Origin: Nocardiopsis terrae
Lineage (GTDB): Bacteria; Actinomycetota; Actinomycetes; Streptosporangiales; Streptosporangiaceae
Assembly: GCF_014651695.1 (NCBI RefSeq)
Contig: NZ_BMXJ01000002.1
Coordinates: forward strand, 248,001-312,000
DNA: 64,000 nt
Direction: 5' to 3'
Part shown: positions 17,426-26,353 of the stretch, in pieces
How positions within the stretch are numbered: the stretch's first letter is position 1
Layout: each line of letters begins with the position of its first letter
Notes under the pieces: generated by a model
What the model saw: only the letters and a program-made list of their open reading frames with translations
What the model was told of the DNA's origin: nothing
Databases searched by the model: none
Program-made: the position numbers and the translations under genes

Positions 17426-19225
17426 TTGCCGCTCGTCTACCGCACGCTCGTCGCCGTCCCCGACGACGAGGGGGACCTCGTCGCCGTCGCCTCGGCCGTA
17501 CTCTCCCGCTGGCTGAGCAAACGCGGCAACTCGGGCGCGCGGGTGGACTTCGGGTCCTCCGGCCGCCATGAACTCAGCAACCGCTCCCGTGCGCTGGTCG
17601 CGCGGCACGACAACGCAGACGAGGGCCTCACCTTCCTCCGCCTGACCACGGAGTCCGAGAAGCCGGACGGGGTGTGGCGGACCCTTGCCACCGTCGTCGT
17701 CGACCCCGAACTCTCCCCGTGGAACCACGTGTGGATCGACATGACCGTCGACGCCGCGACCGCCGCCCCGGCACCGGACGCCCCCCGGCTGGACGTGATG
17801 CCGCCCGAGGCGGCACGGATGCTGCTGGAGTCGGTGGGCGCGTACGACGGTGCGCACCCGCTGCACCCCTGCCCCAGGATCGTGCGCGGCCGCGAGGAAG
17901 CCGACGTGTCCGCCCTGCTCTCGACCGTCCGCGACCCCCTCAGACGGATGGCGGTCGTCGCCACCGGCGCGCCCGAGGGCGTGACCGTCGCCGACTGGCG
18001 CAACACTATGGCGGGCGTGCTGTCCCGCTGCATGGGCATGTGCGCCGGGTACGTGCTGGACGGGGCCGCGCTGGAACGGGTGGGCCGCCTGCTCCCCCGG
18101 GACCTGGACGTCCCCGCCGGCGGGGTGCGCACGTTCTTACCCGGGGTGGACCTCACCGACACGGAGAACGCCCAGCGCCACCCCCGGATGAGCCCGGCCA
18201 CGCTCGACACCGCCCGCGACGGCGCACGCGTGCGCAACTGGGTGGGCGCCGCCCTCTCCCGGAAGGTCCGCGACAACGCCCTCGGACTCACCCTGCCCGG
18301 GCCGCTCAGAGCGATCGACGCCCTCCTGACGGAGGAGACCGAGGACCTGCGCCGGAGACCGTACGCTCCCGCTCCGCTCCCTGCGCGGACAACGCCTACC
18401 GGATCGGGGAACGCCATCGCCCACCAGTCCGAGCAGGATTCGGTCACCATGGCGGAACTCGCCGCCACCCAGGCCCAGGAGGAGCAGACACGGCGCCTCA
18501 GGGAGGAGGTGCGCCGGCTGAGCACGCGGATCGGGGAGCTGTCGGAGGAACGCCAGGCGCTGCTCGCGGAGACCGCGGACCTGACCGAGGAACTGGACAC
18601 CGCCCGGGAGGAACGGCGCGCCGCCCGTCACGAGGCCCGGTGGCTGCGCGACCAGGTGCGGGAGGCGGGCCTGTTCCGGTTGGCCGCGGCCCCGGCACCA
18701 CGCGACCCCGAGCAGCGCCCCCCGTCCAGCGTGTCGGAGCTGTTGGAGCGGATCACCGACGGGACGGCGCTGCCCCACCTGTTCTTCACCATCGAGGACC
18801 AGACGGTGTACGAGCTGTCCGAGAGCCGCAAGGAGACGCTCTGGGTGACCCGGGCCTGGGAGGCCCTGCTGGCCCTGAACGACTACGCCCGCTACCAGTT
18901 CGACAACCCCGGCAGTGGTCTGGGGTTCCACTCCTACCTGCGCGAACCCCCGGACGGTTACCGGGTGATCCCGGTCAAGAGGCTGGCCTCGCAGGAGTCG
19001 GACTACGTGCGCAACCGGGGAAAGCTCAACGAGAAGCGGGTGTTCCGGGTCCCGGCCGAGGTGGACCCGGCGGGCCGGGTACCGATGTACGCGCACATCA
19101 AACTGGACATCGAGTACGGCATCTGTCCGCGCCTGTACTTCTTCCCGCACCTGGGCCCGGACACCACCAACCGGGTGTACGTGGGCTACCTGGGCCGCCA
19201 CCTGCCCGTCCAGCAGTCCAACTGA
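17426..19225 (+). CDS. Large coiled-coil protein of unknown function
   Basis: A 599-residue protein not recognised with confidence. The best start is a TTG at 17426 with GGGAG six bases upstream; upstream codons lose coding character. The N-terminal region (about 1-310) is a soluble domain beginning PLPLVYRTLVAVPDDEGDL. A charged heptad-rich coiled coil covers about 345-420 (many Glu/Arg/Leu, such as RRLSTRIGELSEERQALL). The compact C-terminal domain (about 435-599) has DGTALPHLFFTIEDQTVYEL and ends with the basic and aromatic VYVGYLGRHLP. There is no signal peptide and no obvious nucleotide-binding motif. It is convergent with an HD-domain gene. Codon use matches its neighbours. Confidence 0.75.
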   Translation: MPLVYRTLVAVPDDEGDLVAVASAVLSRWLSKRGNSGARVDFGSSGRHELSNRSRALVARHDNADEGLTFLRLTTESEKPDGVWRTLATVVVDPELSPWNHVWIDMTVDAATAAPAPDAPRLDVMPPEAARMLLESVGAYDGAHPLHPCPRIVRGREEADVSALLSTVRDPLRRMAVVATGAPEGVTVADWRNTMAGVLSRCMGMCAGYVLDGAALERVGRLLPRDLDVPAGGVRTFLPGVDLTDTENAQRHPRMSPATLDTARDGARVRNWVGAALSRKVRDNALGLTLPGPLRAIDALLTEETEDLRRRPYAPAPLPARTTPTGSGNAIAHQSEQDSVTMAELAATQAQEEQTRRLREEVRRLSTRIGELSEERQALLAETADLTEELDTAREERRAARHEARWLRDQVREAGLFRLAAAPAPRDPEQRPPSSVSELLERITDGTALPHLFFTIEDQTVYELSESRKETLWVTRAWEALLALNDYARYQFDNPGSGLGFHSYLREPPDGYRVIPVKRLASQESDYVRNRGKLNEKRVFRVPAEVDPAGRVPMYAHIKLDIEYGICPRLYFFPHLGPDTTNRVYVGYLGRHLPVQQSN

Positions 19226-19247
19226 GCCGCCGGGCCCGGGCGCGCGC

Positions 19248-19844
19248 TCAGAGCACCCGGTGCCCGAAGCTCCGGGAGAGCGGCGCCAGGTCCGGTTCAC
19301 CGTGGGAGTCCACCATCTCCTTGAACCGGATCTCCTTGTCCGCGCCGAACCGCCGGACCTTGGCGGCGTAGCTCTGCACGGAGTGGAAGACCGGCGGGTC
19401 GGTCTTGCTGTGGAACTTGTCGGCGTACATCACCAGTTCCTCCTCGGGGGACTCGGCGAGGTAGTCGGCGACCGGAATGGGCAGGCCCTGTTCACGAACG
19501 TCGTCGCTGGTCACCCCCACACCGGTGTGGTGTGAGCAGAACCGGCACAGGGTCTCGGGCATCCCCTCCCCCGCGAGGAGCCCGTGGCCGAGCACCCCGT
19601 GGCTGACGTAGCGGGCGTGGTCGATGCGCCCGGAGCCGTCGATCAACCGGTAGACGCCGATGTCGTGCAGCAGGCACCCCGCGCGGACCAGGTCGGCGTT
19701 CACCCCGGGGGCCGCGCGGTCGAGGAGTTGTTCGGCCACGGCGCACACCGCCCGGCAGTGCGTGTACACGCGCTCGAAGGCCTCGGGGGTGGGTGCGTGC
19801 CGCTCGTGGAGGGCGCGGATCTGTTCGTCGGTGGGAATCAGCAC
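19248..19844 (-). CDS. HD-domain phosphohydrolase-like protein
   Basis: A 198-residue protein. The metal-binding HD signature is present: His29 in YTHCRAVC and His60-Asp61 in GCLLHDIGVYR. HGVLGHGLL and the later YADKFHSK supply further likely ligands. The arrangement fits small soluble HD hydrolases that act on nucleotides or phosphoesters; the substrate is unknown. It is convergent with the 599-residue gene (22-base gap) and divergent from the gene at 19896, with about 50 bases between starts. Confidence 0.8.
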   Translation of the reverse strand: MLIPTDEQIRALHERHAPTPEAFERVYTHCRAVCAVAEQLLDRAAPGVNADLVRAGCLLHDIGVYRLIDGSGRIDHARYVSHGVLGHGLLAGEGMPETLCRFCSHHTGVGVTSDDVREQGLPIPVADYLAESPEEELVMYADKFHSKTDPPVFHSVQSYAAKVRRFGADKEIRFKEMVDSHGEPDLAPLSRSFGHRVL

Positions 19845-19895
19845 ATCCGCACACTAACCGCAGGCCCCGCCCCGTCTGCGCATACCCTGGGGCCC

Positions 19896-20780
19896 GTGAC
19901 GGGAACGAGCACCGAGGCCGTGACGGGCCTGGCGGAGACGGAGTGGCGCGAGCGCGCCGAGCGGCACGAGCGGCGCGTGGACGCGCTGGTCGGCGACCAC
20001 CTGCGGCGCCGAAGCGCGGGTGAGCGGCACCCGGTCGAGGACTTCCTGTTCACCTACTACAACCTCAAACCCGCGCAGCTGCGGCGCTGGCATCCCGGTG
20101 TCGGGTCGGTGCTGCTGGGCGGGGGCGCCCGGGACCGGCTCCCGGAGCGGTTCTACACCGAACTCCCCGGCGGGGTGGGTCTGGACGTGCCCGCGTTCCT
20201 GGCCGCCCGCCCGGTGCTGGACTTCGTGGAGCGCCTGCTGTCCTCGGTGGCCGAGCGCCCCGCGCACCTGGGCTGTTTCGGCCTGCACGAGTGGGCGATG
20301 GTGTACCGGACCGAGGAGGTCCGGCACGGCCAGGTCCCGCTGCGGTTGGGCCACGAGGGCACCGACCGGGTCGTGGAGTCGCACCGCGTCCAGTGCTCGC
20401 ACTTCGACGCCTTCCGGTTCTTCACCGGACCCGCGCGCCCGCTCAACACACTCCAGCCGACCCGGGAGGCGCAGGCGGAGCTGGACCAGCCGGGCTGTCT
20501 GCACGCCAACATGGACCTGTACAAGTGGGCGTACAAGCTCACCCCGGCGGTGCCGTCGGAACTGGTCGCGGACTGTTTCGAGCTCTCCAGGGAGATCCGC
20601 GTGCTGGACATGCGCGCCTCGCCGTACGACCTCCGGGACTGGGGGTACCAGCCGGTGCGGATCGAGACCGCCGAGGGCAAGGCCGCCTACATGGAGTACC
20701 AGCGGGACTTCGCCGAACGCGGCGCGGTCCTGCGCGAGCGGCTCCTGGCCGTGTGCCGGGACCTGCGCGCGGCGTCCTGA
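19896..20780 (+). CDS. Conserved actinobacterial protein often labelled 3-methyladenine DNA glycosylase
   Basis: A 294-residue soluble protein from GTG 19896. It has HPVEDFLFTYYNLKPAQLRRWHPG near residue 45, FGLHEWAMVYR near 130, and SPYDLRDWGYQPVRIET towards the end. I recall this family in Streptomyces under the name 3-methyladenine DNA glycosylase, but I see no helix-hairpin-helix or AAG fold motif, so that name may be misleading. Several conserved His, Asp and Trp residues suggest an enzyme. It is divergent from the HD gene and convergent with the SdpI gene. Confidence 0.6.
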   Translation: MTGTSTEAVTGLAETEWRERAERHERRVDALVGDHLRRRSAGERHPVEDFLFTYYNLKPAQLRRWHPGVGSVLLGGGARDRLPERFYTELPGGVGLDVPAFLAARPVLDFVERLLSSVAERPAHLGCFGLHEWAMVYRTEEVRHGQVPLRLGHEGTDRVVESHRVQCSHFDAFRFFTGPARPLNTLQPTREAQAELDQPGCLHANMDLYKWAYKLTPAVPSELVADCFELSREIRVLDMRASPYDLRDWGYQPVRIETAEGKAAYMEYQRDFAERGAVLRERLLAVCRDLRAAS

Positions 20781-20804
20781 CGGGGCCGCGAGGGGCGGAG
20801 CGCC

Positions 20805-21218
20805 TCAGGGCAGGTCGGCCCGGCCCTCCTCACGGGCCAGGCGTTCCCGGGCGAGGCGGTGGCCCCGCCGCAAGCCCGTGATCAGCAGCAGCATGCCCGC
20901 GGACACCGGGCCCAGGATCGCGACGGTCTGGGCGTCCGGGTCGGAGACCAGCGGGGTGAGCACCACGGCCGGCAGGAAGGCCAGTCCTGCCAGGACCGAC
21001 CAGCGGGCGCAGGCCTCGTGCACCGCGTACCAGGCGGCGTCACTGGACCGGGTGTACCTGGTGCGGATCCCGAAGAGCTCGTTGGGTCCGATCCGCCGTC
21101 GCGCCCCCAGGACACCCATCGCCACCAGTGCCACGGCCGCGCCGGACAGGCTCAGCATCACCAGGATCAGCGGGGCGAGGGGGATGGTCTGCTCGGCGGG
21201 CTGGGCGATCAGGGTCAC
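20805..21218 (-). CDS. SdpI-family membrane protein
   Basis: A 137-residue protein from a GTG at 21218, with three or four membrane helices. The family signature GIRTRYTRSSDAAWYAVHEACAR joins two helices and is typical of the SdpI/YhfL immunity-like family. In Bacillus, SdpI protects against the SdpC toxin and sequesters a repressor; actinobacterial members are uncharacterised. Its start overlaps the stop of the upstream DCC gene (TAGTG), so the two are translationally coupled. Confidence 0.8.
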   Translation of the reverse strand: MTLIAQPAEQTIPLAPLILVMLSLSGAAVALVAMGVLGARRRIGPNELFGIRTRYTRSSDAAWYAVHEACARWSVLAGLAFLPAVVLTPLVSDPDAQTVAILGPVSAGMLLLITGLRRGHRLARERLAREEGRADLP

Positions 21219-21652
21219 TACCGGTCCTTCGTCGTTCTCCGTGCGGAGGTGTCCTCCGGGGGCAGGGCGCAGGCGGCGGTTCCGCCCGGGAGCCGGTACC
21301 GGTTGGCGGCCACGACCCGGTAGGCGGCACGGCTGAACAGGCGCACCCCGGGCAGCAGCATGAGGCGGCCCAGGACCCTGGCTGGGAGTCCCGACGCCAG
21401 CAGGACCCCGGCGACCGCGTCGCCCCCGGCGAGCAGCCGCCCGTCCGGGTAGACGACCCAGGCCCGCTCGTCGGCCTGCTCCGGGGTGAGCCCCGCGGCG
21501 GCCAGGTCAACGTCCTGCCAGGCCGCGAAGGCGGTCCGGGTGCGCAGCCGGTCCCGGGCGAAGCCGACCGCCCGCTGGCAGAAACCGCAGTCCCGGTCGT
21601 ACAGGAAGAGCCCGGCACCGGGAAACGCGCTCGTGTCCGTTCCTCGTCCCAT
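21218..21652 (-). CDS. DCC1-like thiol-disulfide oxidoreductase family protein (DUF393)
   Basis: A 144-residue protein with the defining LYDRDCGFCQRAV motif (Asp-x-x-Cys-x-x-Cys type) near residues 16-28, followed by a thioredoxin-like pattern with WVVYPDGRLLAGGDAV. The DCC family is a predicted thiol-disulfide oxidoreductase; its partners are unknown. It is coupled to the SdpI gene by stop/start overlap and is divergent from the histidine kinase gene, sharing the 21653-21757 promoter region. Confidence 0.85.
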   Translation of the reverse strand: MGRGTDTSAFPGAGLFLYDRDCGFCQRAVGFARDRLRTRTAFAAWQDVDLAAAGLTPEQADERAWVVYPDGRLLAGGDAVAGVLLASGLPARVLGRLMLLPGVRLFSRAAYRVVAANRYRLPGGTAACALPPEDTSARRTTKDR

Positions 21653-21686
21653 ACCCCCATTCTGCCGCAGGTCCGCGCGCCGTGAC

Positions 21687-21707
21687 AGTCACGGATGTCA
21701 TGGTCCG
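21687..21707 (+). promoter_or_regulatory. Motif copy 1, upstream of the histidine kinase
   Basis: AGTCACGGATGTCATGGTCCG lies 51-71 bases upstream of the kinase start. The same 21 bases, with one change, occur at 25399-25419 upstream of the beta-lactamase-like gene. GTCAYGG is repeated within it as a direct repeat with a 2-base spacer, and a further GTCATG follows at 21711. It is a candidate binding site for the LuxR-type response regulator. Confidence 0.55.
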
Positions 21708-21757
21708 TCCGTCATGCCCCCTTCGCGGGCCCGGGGCCCGTTTGGCAGAGTTGGCCC

Positions 21758-23050
21758 ATGCCCGACCACCCACAGCGGTCGCTCCCCGACCTCCTCGATC
21801 CGCACGGCCCCCGGCCCCGGCTCCTGTTCCACCTGCTGTTCGGCGCCACCATGCTCGGCTTCGTCCTGGTGCGCGGCCTCGGATCGCTTGCCGAGGGGAG
21901 GGTCGTCCCGGCGCCCTTCCCGCACCCCGACCCGCTCTTCCTCGTCATGCTAGGCGCCGCCGTCCCGGTGTGCGCGCTGTGGCCGTTCACCGCCTGGGAG
22001 CGCGGTGCCCCGCTCCGCCGCCGGGCCGCGACCGCGGCCTTCCTCGCCGCCGCTCCCCTGCTCCTGCCCGCCATGGACTTCGGTGCCTACGGACTGGTGG
22101 CCGTCTCCGTCGCCGCCGCCGCGTGCGCCTTCGGACTGGCCGGAGGACTGGTCATGGCAGTGGTGTTCGGTCTGGTCAACGCCGGCGTCGGTCTGGCGCA
22201 CCCGGCGCTGGCCAACGGGTACGCCCTGTTCAACGGCGCGCTCATGTCCGTCTACTGCCTCGGTGTGCTCGCCGCCGTGCTGGCCCTGGCCGGTGCCGCT
22301 CGCCAGGCCCGGCGCACCCGTGAACTCCTGGCGGAGCTGGAGGAGGCCCACGCCCTGCTGCGCGCGCACGCCGCACGCGACCGGGAGCGCGCCATCGCCG
22401 ACGAGCGCGCCCGGATGGCCAGGGAGATGCACGACAGCACCGGCCACCACCTGAGCGCCGTCCACCTGAGCCTGGTCAACGCCGAACGGACCGCCGCCGC
22501 ACTGCCGACGGACCTGTCCCGGGAGCTGATCGACGATCTGCGCGAGGACATCGGGCGGGCCCGGCGGCTGACCAAGGAGACCCTGGCCGACACCCGCCGC
22601 TGGGTCCGTGCGCTCAAGCCCGTCGGGCTGACCGGGCGGTCCGGGCCGGCCGCGCTGCGCTCGCTCACCGACTCCTTCGGGGAGCTGGGGGTGTCCACCG
22701 CCTTCACCAGCAGCGGCGGGTGGCCCGAGAACCTGGACGGAGAGGCCGAGCTGGTCGCCTTCCGCAGTGTCCAGGAGGCGTTGACCAACGCGCTCCGGCA
22801 CTCGGCGGCGACCCGGATCGAGGTGGCCGTGCAGGCCGGGCCGGACCGGCTCGACCTCCTCGTCACCGACGACGGCCGGGGGCCGGGCGACAGCGCCCCC
22901 GGGTTCGGGTTGACCGCGCTGCGCGAGCGCCTCGCCGGGCTGGGCGGCACACTGGAGACCGGAACCCGCGACGGCGGCGGGTTCGAGTTCCGGGTCCGGC
23001 TCCCGGTCATGGCAGGGGACGGGGCCCGCCGACCGAAGGTGGCACCGTGA
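21758..23050 (+). CDS. Sensor histidine kinase (NarL-partner, HisKA_3 type)
   Basis: A 430-residue membrane kinase. The N-terminal half has about five or six hydrophobic helices (residues ~25-190) with no extracytoplasmic sensor domain. A short coiled linker precedes the dimerisation domain [18 protein letters not shown] with phospho-acceptor His225. The ATPase domain carries [14 protein letters not shown] (N box), DDGRGPG (G1) and [11 protein letters not shown] (G2). The residue after His-Asp is Ser rather than a hydrophobic one, a small departure from the usual motif. It overlaps the response regulator gene by GTGA. Signal unknown. Confidence 0.92.
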   Translation: MPDHPQRSLPDLLDPHGPRPRLLFHLLFGATMLGFVLVRGLGSLAEGRVVPAPFPHPDPLFLVMLGAAVPVCALWPFTAWERGAPLRRRAATAAFLAAAPLLLPAMDFGAYGLVAVSVAAAACAFGLAGGLVMAVVFGLVNAGVGLAHPALANGYALFNGALMSVYCLGVLAAVLALAGAARQARRTRELLAELEEAHALLRAHAARDRERAIADERARMAREMHDSTGHHLSAVHLSLVNAERTAAALPTDLSRELIDDLREDIGRARRLTKETLADTRRWVRALKPVGLTGRSGPAALRSLTDSFGELGVSTAFTSSGGWPENLDGEAELVAFRSVQEALTNALRHSAATRIEVAVQAGPDRLDLLVTDDGRGPGDSAPGFGLTALRERLAGLGGTLETGTRDGGGFEFRVRLPVMAGDGARRPKVAP

Positions 23051-23727
23051 CGGAGCGGGTTCGGGTACTGCTGGTGGACGACCACCGGATCGTACGGCGC
23101 GGGATGGCCCGGCTCCTGGCCGCGGAGGGCGACATCGAGGTGGTCGGTGAGGCGGCCGACGGACTGGCCGCCCTCGAACTGCTCGCCTCGACCGACCGGG
23201 CCGTGTTCCCGCAGGTGGCGCTGGTGGACGTGCACATGCCCCGGATGGACGGCACCGAGCTGCTCGGACGCCTCGCGGCGGAGCACCCCGAGGTGGCCGC
23301 GATCGTCCTCACCAGCTTCGACGAGGACGAGCACCTGTTCGCCTGCCTGCGGGCGGGCGCGAAGGGGTACCTGCTCAAGGACGCCGAACCCGAGGAGGTC
23401 GCGGAGTCCGTCCGGCGGGCGGCGCGCGGGGAGAGCGTCCTGTTCGGGCACGCCGCGGAACGGTTGATCGCCGTGCTGCCCCCGGCGGTCCCCGGAACGG
23501 CCGCCGCTCCGGCAGCCCCCGTCGGCCACGGTCTCACCGGACGGGAGCTGGAGGTGGCCCGCCTCGTCGGGTCCGGGGCCAGCAACCGCGAGGTCGCCCG
23601 CGGCCTCTTCCTGTCCGAGGGGACCGTCCGCAACCACGTCACCAACATCCTGCGCAAACTGGACCTGCGGGACCGCACCGCACTCGCGCTCTGGTACAGG
23701 TCGTGGGAGCAGGACCGGCACGGGTGA
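23047..23727 (+). CDS. LuxR/NarL-family response regulator
   Basis: A 226-residue regulator from a GTG at 23047 that overlaps the kinase stop by four bases, so it is translationally coupled. The receiver domain has the acidic pair [10 protein letters not shown], phospho-acceptor Asp61 in [11 protein letters not shown], and Lys in [10 protein letters not shown]. The C-terminal HTH (about residues 158-220) is [12 protein letters not shown]...[24 protein letters not shown]. It would act with the adjacent kinase. The motif at 21687 and 25399 is its likely target. Confidence 0.94.
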   Translation: MTERVRVLLVDDHRIVRRGMARLLAAEGDIEVVGEAADGLAALELLASTDRAVFPQVALVDVHMPRMDGTELLGRLAAEHPEVAAIVLTSFDEDEHLFACLRAGAKGYLLKDAEPEEVAESVRRAARGESVLFGHAAERLIAVLPPAVPGTAAAPAAPVGHGLTGRELEVARLVGSGASNREVARGLFLSEGTVRNHVTNILRKLDLRDRTALALWYRSWEQDRHG

Positions 23728-23735
23728 GCCCCGGC

Positions 23736-25364
23736 TCAGGACCAGGCGACCGCGAGCCCCCACAGCATCAGCGACCCCAGCCCGAGGGAGAGGAGCACCG
23801 ACAGGGCGAACACGGGCACGTGCAGCCAGCGGAACCGGCCCGCCTCCACCGGTACCCGCCGCCAGTGCCACGCACCGACCGCGATCGCGGCCGCGACCAG
23901 GGCCGTGCCCAGAGCCCAGGCCAGCGCCGGGGTCGCCGTCCAGCTACCGAGCCGCAGTGCGACCAGGTTCCAGGCCAGGGCGCCAAGCGTGAGCGAGACG
24001 ATCCTCAGCCGGTCCAGCGGCCGCTGGGTGATGAGGGTGCGGCGGCGCAGAACCAGGGCGAGCAGGAGCACGGCGGGGACCAGCACCATGGCGCCGGTCT
24101 GCGCCAGCTTGGCCGGGTCCGAGCGCCCGGGGATCTCCCGGGGGTCGTCACCGAGCAGCTGGAAGGCCAGGGCGGGTGCCTCGACGCCGAAGCTGTTGGC
24201 CATGACCACGACCGAGCTCTCCCCGTCGGTGGCGACCATGGTGCGGGTACCCAGGGTGCCGCCGCTGTGCCAGGTCACCTGGCCGACGCCGGGCACGTCG
24301 ATCAGGTGCCAGCCCAGCGCCATGCCGAGCCCCTCCAGCTCCGGCTGGGGCACCGCGAACCCGACCGCCTCGTGGACGGGCTCCAGGGAGTCCGCGCCGG
24401 GGGCGTCGCCCTCGGCCACCGCGGCCATGAACCGGACCAGGTCCTCGGGGGTGCTCCAGGTCGCGACCCCGGCAGCTGCGTAGTCGGCGTTGCGCCAGTC
24501 CTGGACGCGCGCCCCGGGCTCGGTGTGCGGACCGGCCCCGCCCTCCGGCACCCCCGCGTCGCTGATCACGGTGTCGTCCAGGCCCAGCGGGTCCAGAACC
24601 CGTTCCCGGACCAGCTCCGGGTAGGGGATGCCGGACTCCTCGGCGAGGGCCTCACCGAGGAGTGCGTACCCGGCGTTGCTGTACATGAAGCTGCCCGGGG
24701 CGAGGGAGTCGGTAGTGGCCGCGAACTCCAGGGGCGGCACGGCGGTGCGGTAGCTGTCGCCGGTCCCCTGAGCGCGCAGCATCCCGAGCGGGCCGGTCTC
24801 GGTCTGCGTCACGAACCCGGCGTGGTGGGTGGCCAGGTCCTCCAGGGTCGCCTCGGCGAACGCCGGGTCGGCGAACCCGGTGTCCGGGAAGATCTCCCCG
24901 AGGGTGCGGTCCAGGGAGGTCTCGCCTTCGGCCACCATGTCGGCGAGAGTCATCGCGGTGAAGACCTTGAACACCGAGGCGGTCTCGAACGGCGTGTCCG
25001 GGGTGATCGGCGCAGTGCCGTCGGCGGTGCCCGCGGTCACCCACTCGACCTGGTCGGGGGCGCCGTTGGGGAAGCGGGCGACGGCCAGGCCCTGGACCCG
25101 GTCGGGGTCCAGGGCGGCCGAGACGTCGGCGGCCAGGGCCTCGTCGCCCTCGAACTCCGCCGCCGGTGCCGCCGAGCGGTTCGGCAGGAACGGGAAGAGC
25201 AGGAACGCGGTGGTTCCGACCGCCGCGCCGACGGCGAGCGCCCTCAACAGAACTGCACGGGGCGCGGGCCGGGCGCGGACCGGCCGGACGCGGTGCGGGT
25301 CGGGGGGCTGGGGTGCGGTCCGGCCCTGGGACGGTGCCGGGTGCGGTGAGTCGGGGGAGGGCAT
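23736..25364 (-). CDS. Beta-lactamase/PBP-like serine hydrolase with C-terminal membrane domain
   Basis: A 542-residue membrane protein. One helix near residues 38-60 anchors it, and an extracytoplasmic class-C-like domain follows. The catalytic motifs are SVFK (nucleophile Ser and Lys), YSNAGYALLGEAL (Tyr-x-Asn) and HSGGTLG (the KTG-equivalent box). Four hydrophobic helices fill the last 130 residues. Such proteins act as D-stereospecific peptidases, esterases or penicillin-binding-like enzymes rather than true resistance enzymes. It is convergent with the two-component system (8-base gap) and carries the same upstream motif as that system, which suggests it is a target of the regulator. Confidence 0.85.
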   Translation of the reverse strand: MPSPDSPHPAPSQGRTAPQPPDPHRVRPVRARPAPRAVLLRALAVGAAVGTTAFLLFPFLPNRSAAPAAEFEGDEALAADVSAALDPDRVQGLAVARFPNGAPDQVEWVTAGTADGTAPITPDTPFETASVFKVFTAMTLADMVAEGETSLDRTLGEIFPDTGFADPAFAEATLEDLATHHAGFVTQTETGPLGMLRAQGTGDSYRTAVPPLEFAATTDSLAPGSFMYSNAGYALLGEALAEESGIPYPELVRERVLDPLGLDDTVISDAGVPEGGAGPHTEPGARVQDWRNADYAAAGVATWSTPEDLVRFMAAVAEGDAPGADSLEPVHEAVGFAVPQPELEGLGMALGWHLIDVPGVGQVTWHSGGTLGTRTMVATDGESSVVVMANSFGVEAPALAFQLLGDDPREIPGRSDPAKLAQTGAMVLVPAVLLLALVLRRRTLITQRPLDRLRIVSLTLGALAWNLVALRLGSWTATPALAWALGTALVAAAIAVGAWHWRRVPVEAGRFRWLHVPVFALSVLLSLGLGSLMLWGLAVAWS

Positions 25365-25398
25365 GCCCCGATTCTTCGCGCCCCGGGCCCCGGGGACC

Positions 25399-25419
25399 AG
25401 TCACGGATGTCACGGTCCG
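25399..25419 (-). promoter_or_regulatory. Motif copy 2, upstream of the beta-lactamase-like gene
   Basis: AGTCACGGATGTCACGGTCCG matches the 21687-21707 copy at 20 of 21 positions. It lies 35-55 bases upstream of the ATG at 25364. Within it GTCACGG is exactly repeated with a 2-base spacer. The shared element links this gene to the two-component operon. Confidence 0.55.
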
Positions 25420-25492
25420 CTGCACGTCGGGCCGTGCCTGCTGTCATGACCGAGCCCCGGCCTCCTCCGCCCGGACACGGCGAGGGGCGGGA

Positions 25493-25522
25493 CCCGTGCG
25501 GATCCCGCCCCTGTTGCGCACC
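25493..25522 (-). terminator. Stem-loop after the LAXTG surface protein
   Basis: Ten-base perfect arms (25493-25502 and 25513-25522) around a 10-base loop, about 28 bases past the stop at 25550. Confidence 0.6.
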
Positions 25523-25549
25523 TGGCGGAGCCGGTGCGCCGCGCTCTGC

Positions 25550-26353
25550 CTACGCCTCGGTGTCGGCGCCTTCGCCGCGGCGCTTACGGCTCATGTACAG
25601 GGCCGCACCGCCGCCGGCCGCCGCGAGGGCGCCCGCGGCCACCAGGCCGGCCAGGGCCGAACCGGTCACGGCGAGGTCGTCACCGTCGTCCTCCGGGGTC
25701 TGGCCCGGCTCGGTGACGGGGGTGGTGGGCTCGGGCTCCTCGGTGGCCCCGTCCCCAGGCTGCTCGGTCTCCCCGCCGGGGGTCTTGCCGTCGTCCGGGA
25801 CCTCGGGGGTCTCCGTCTCCTCCGGGTTCTCGGGGTCCTCGGGGGTCTCCGTCTCCGGCTCGTCGGTCGGGGTGGGGGTCGGCGTCGGGGTCGGGTCGGT
25901 CTCGCCTTCCTCTTCCTCGTCGGCGCACTCGACCTTGAAGACCTTGTGCTTGGCCTTACCCTTCTGCCCCTCGAAGGTCCACTCCAGCTTGTAGTGGCCG
26001 TCGTCGAGGGTGAGGAGCTCGGTGCTGCCGGCGCCCTCCTCGTCGAGGACGAGCTCGCCGTCCAGCTTCACCGTGCCCGCGTCGTTCGACCCGCCGTGGG
26101 CCAGGATCTCCCAGGACACCTCCTGGACGGAGTCGAAGCCGAAGGCGGCGACCCGGAAGTCGCAGACCTTCGGTTCGTTGCTGTTGTCCTCGTCCGGGGT
26201 CTCGGGGTTGTGGATCTTCACCGTTCCGTTGTCACCGGGGGCGCCGGGGGCCGCGGCGGCGAAGGCACCGCTGCCGAGGACGAGACCGGCGGTGAGGGCT
26301 ACGCCGGTGATGAGTCGGGTGCTGAGCGCACCGGTGCCGGGGGAAGGGAACAC
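25550..26353 (-). CDS. LAXTG-anchored surface protein with Pro/Thr/Glu-rich stalk
   Basis: About 267 residues from GTG 26353, with AGGAG upstream. A signal peptide (to about residue 35, AFAAAAPG) precedes a compact domain of about 110 residues with two Cys (PKVCDFRV and FKVECADE), probably a disulfide. A low-complexity stalk of TPTP, ETETPED and EEPEP units follows. The C-terminus has LAVTG, a hydrophobic helix and SRKRRGE, a sorting signal of the LAXTG type used by class E sortases. It should be covalently attached to peptidoglycan. No sortase gene is nearby. The stalk is made of repeated short codon runs. Confidence 0.8.
   Translation of the reverse strand: MFPSPGTGALSTRLITGVALTAGLVLGSGAFAAAAPGAPGDNGTVKIHNPETPDEDNSNEPKVCDFRVAAFGFDSVQEVSWEILAHGGSNDAGTVKLDGELVLDEEGAGSTELLTLDDGHYKLEWTFEGQKGKAKHKVFKVECADEEEEGETDPTPTPTPTPTDEPETETPEDPENPEETETPEVPDDGKTPGGETEQPGDGATEEPEPTTPVTEPGQTPEDDGDDLAVTGSALAGLVAAGALAAAGGGAALYMSRKRRGEGADTEA

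Noticed and set aside
23736..25364. Beta-lactamase resistance gene
   Set aside because: SxxK, YxN and HSGG motifs are shared by many peptidases and esterases, and the four-helix C-terminal membrane domain is not found in true class C enzymes.
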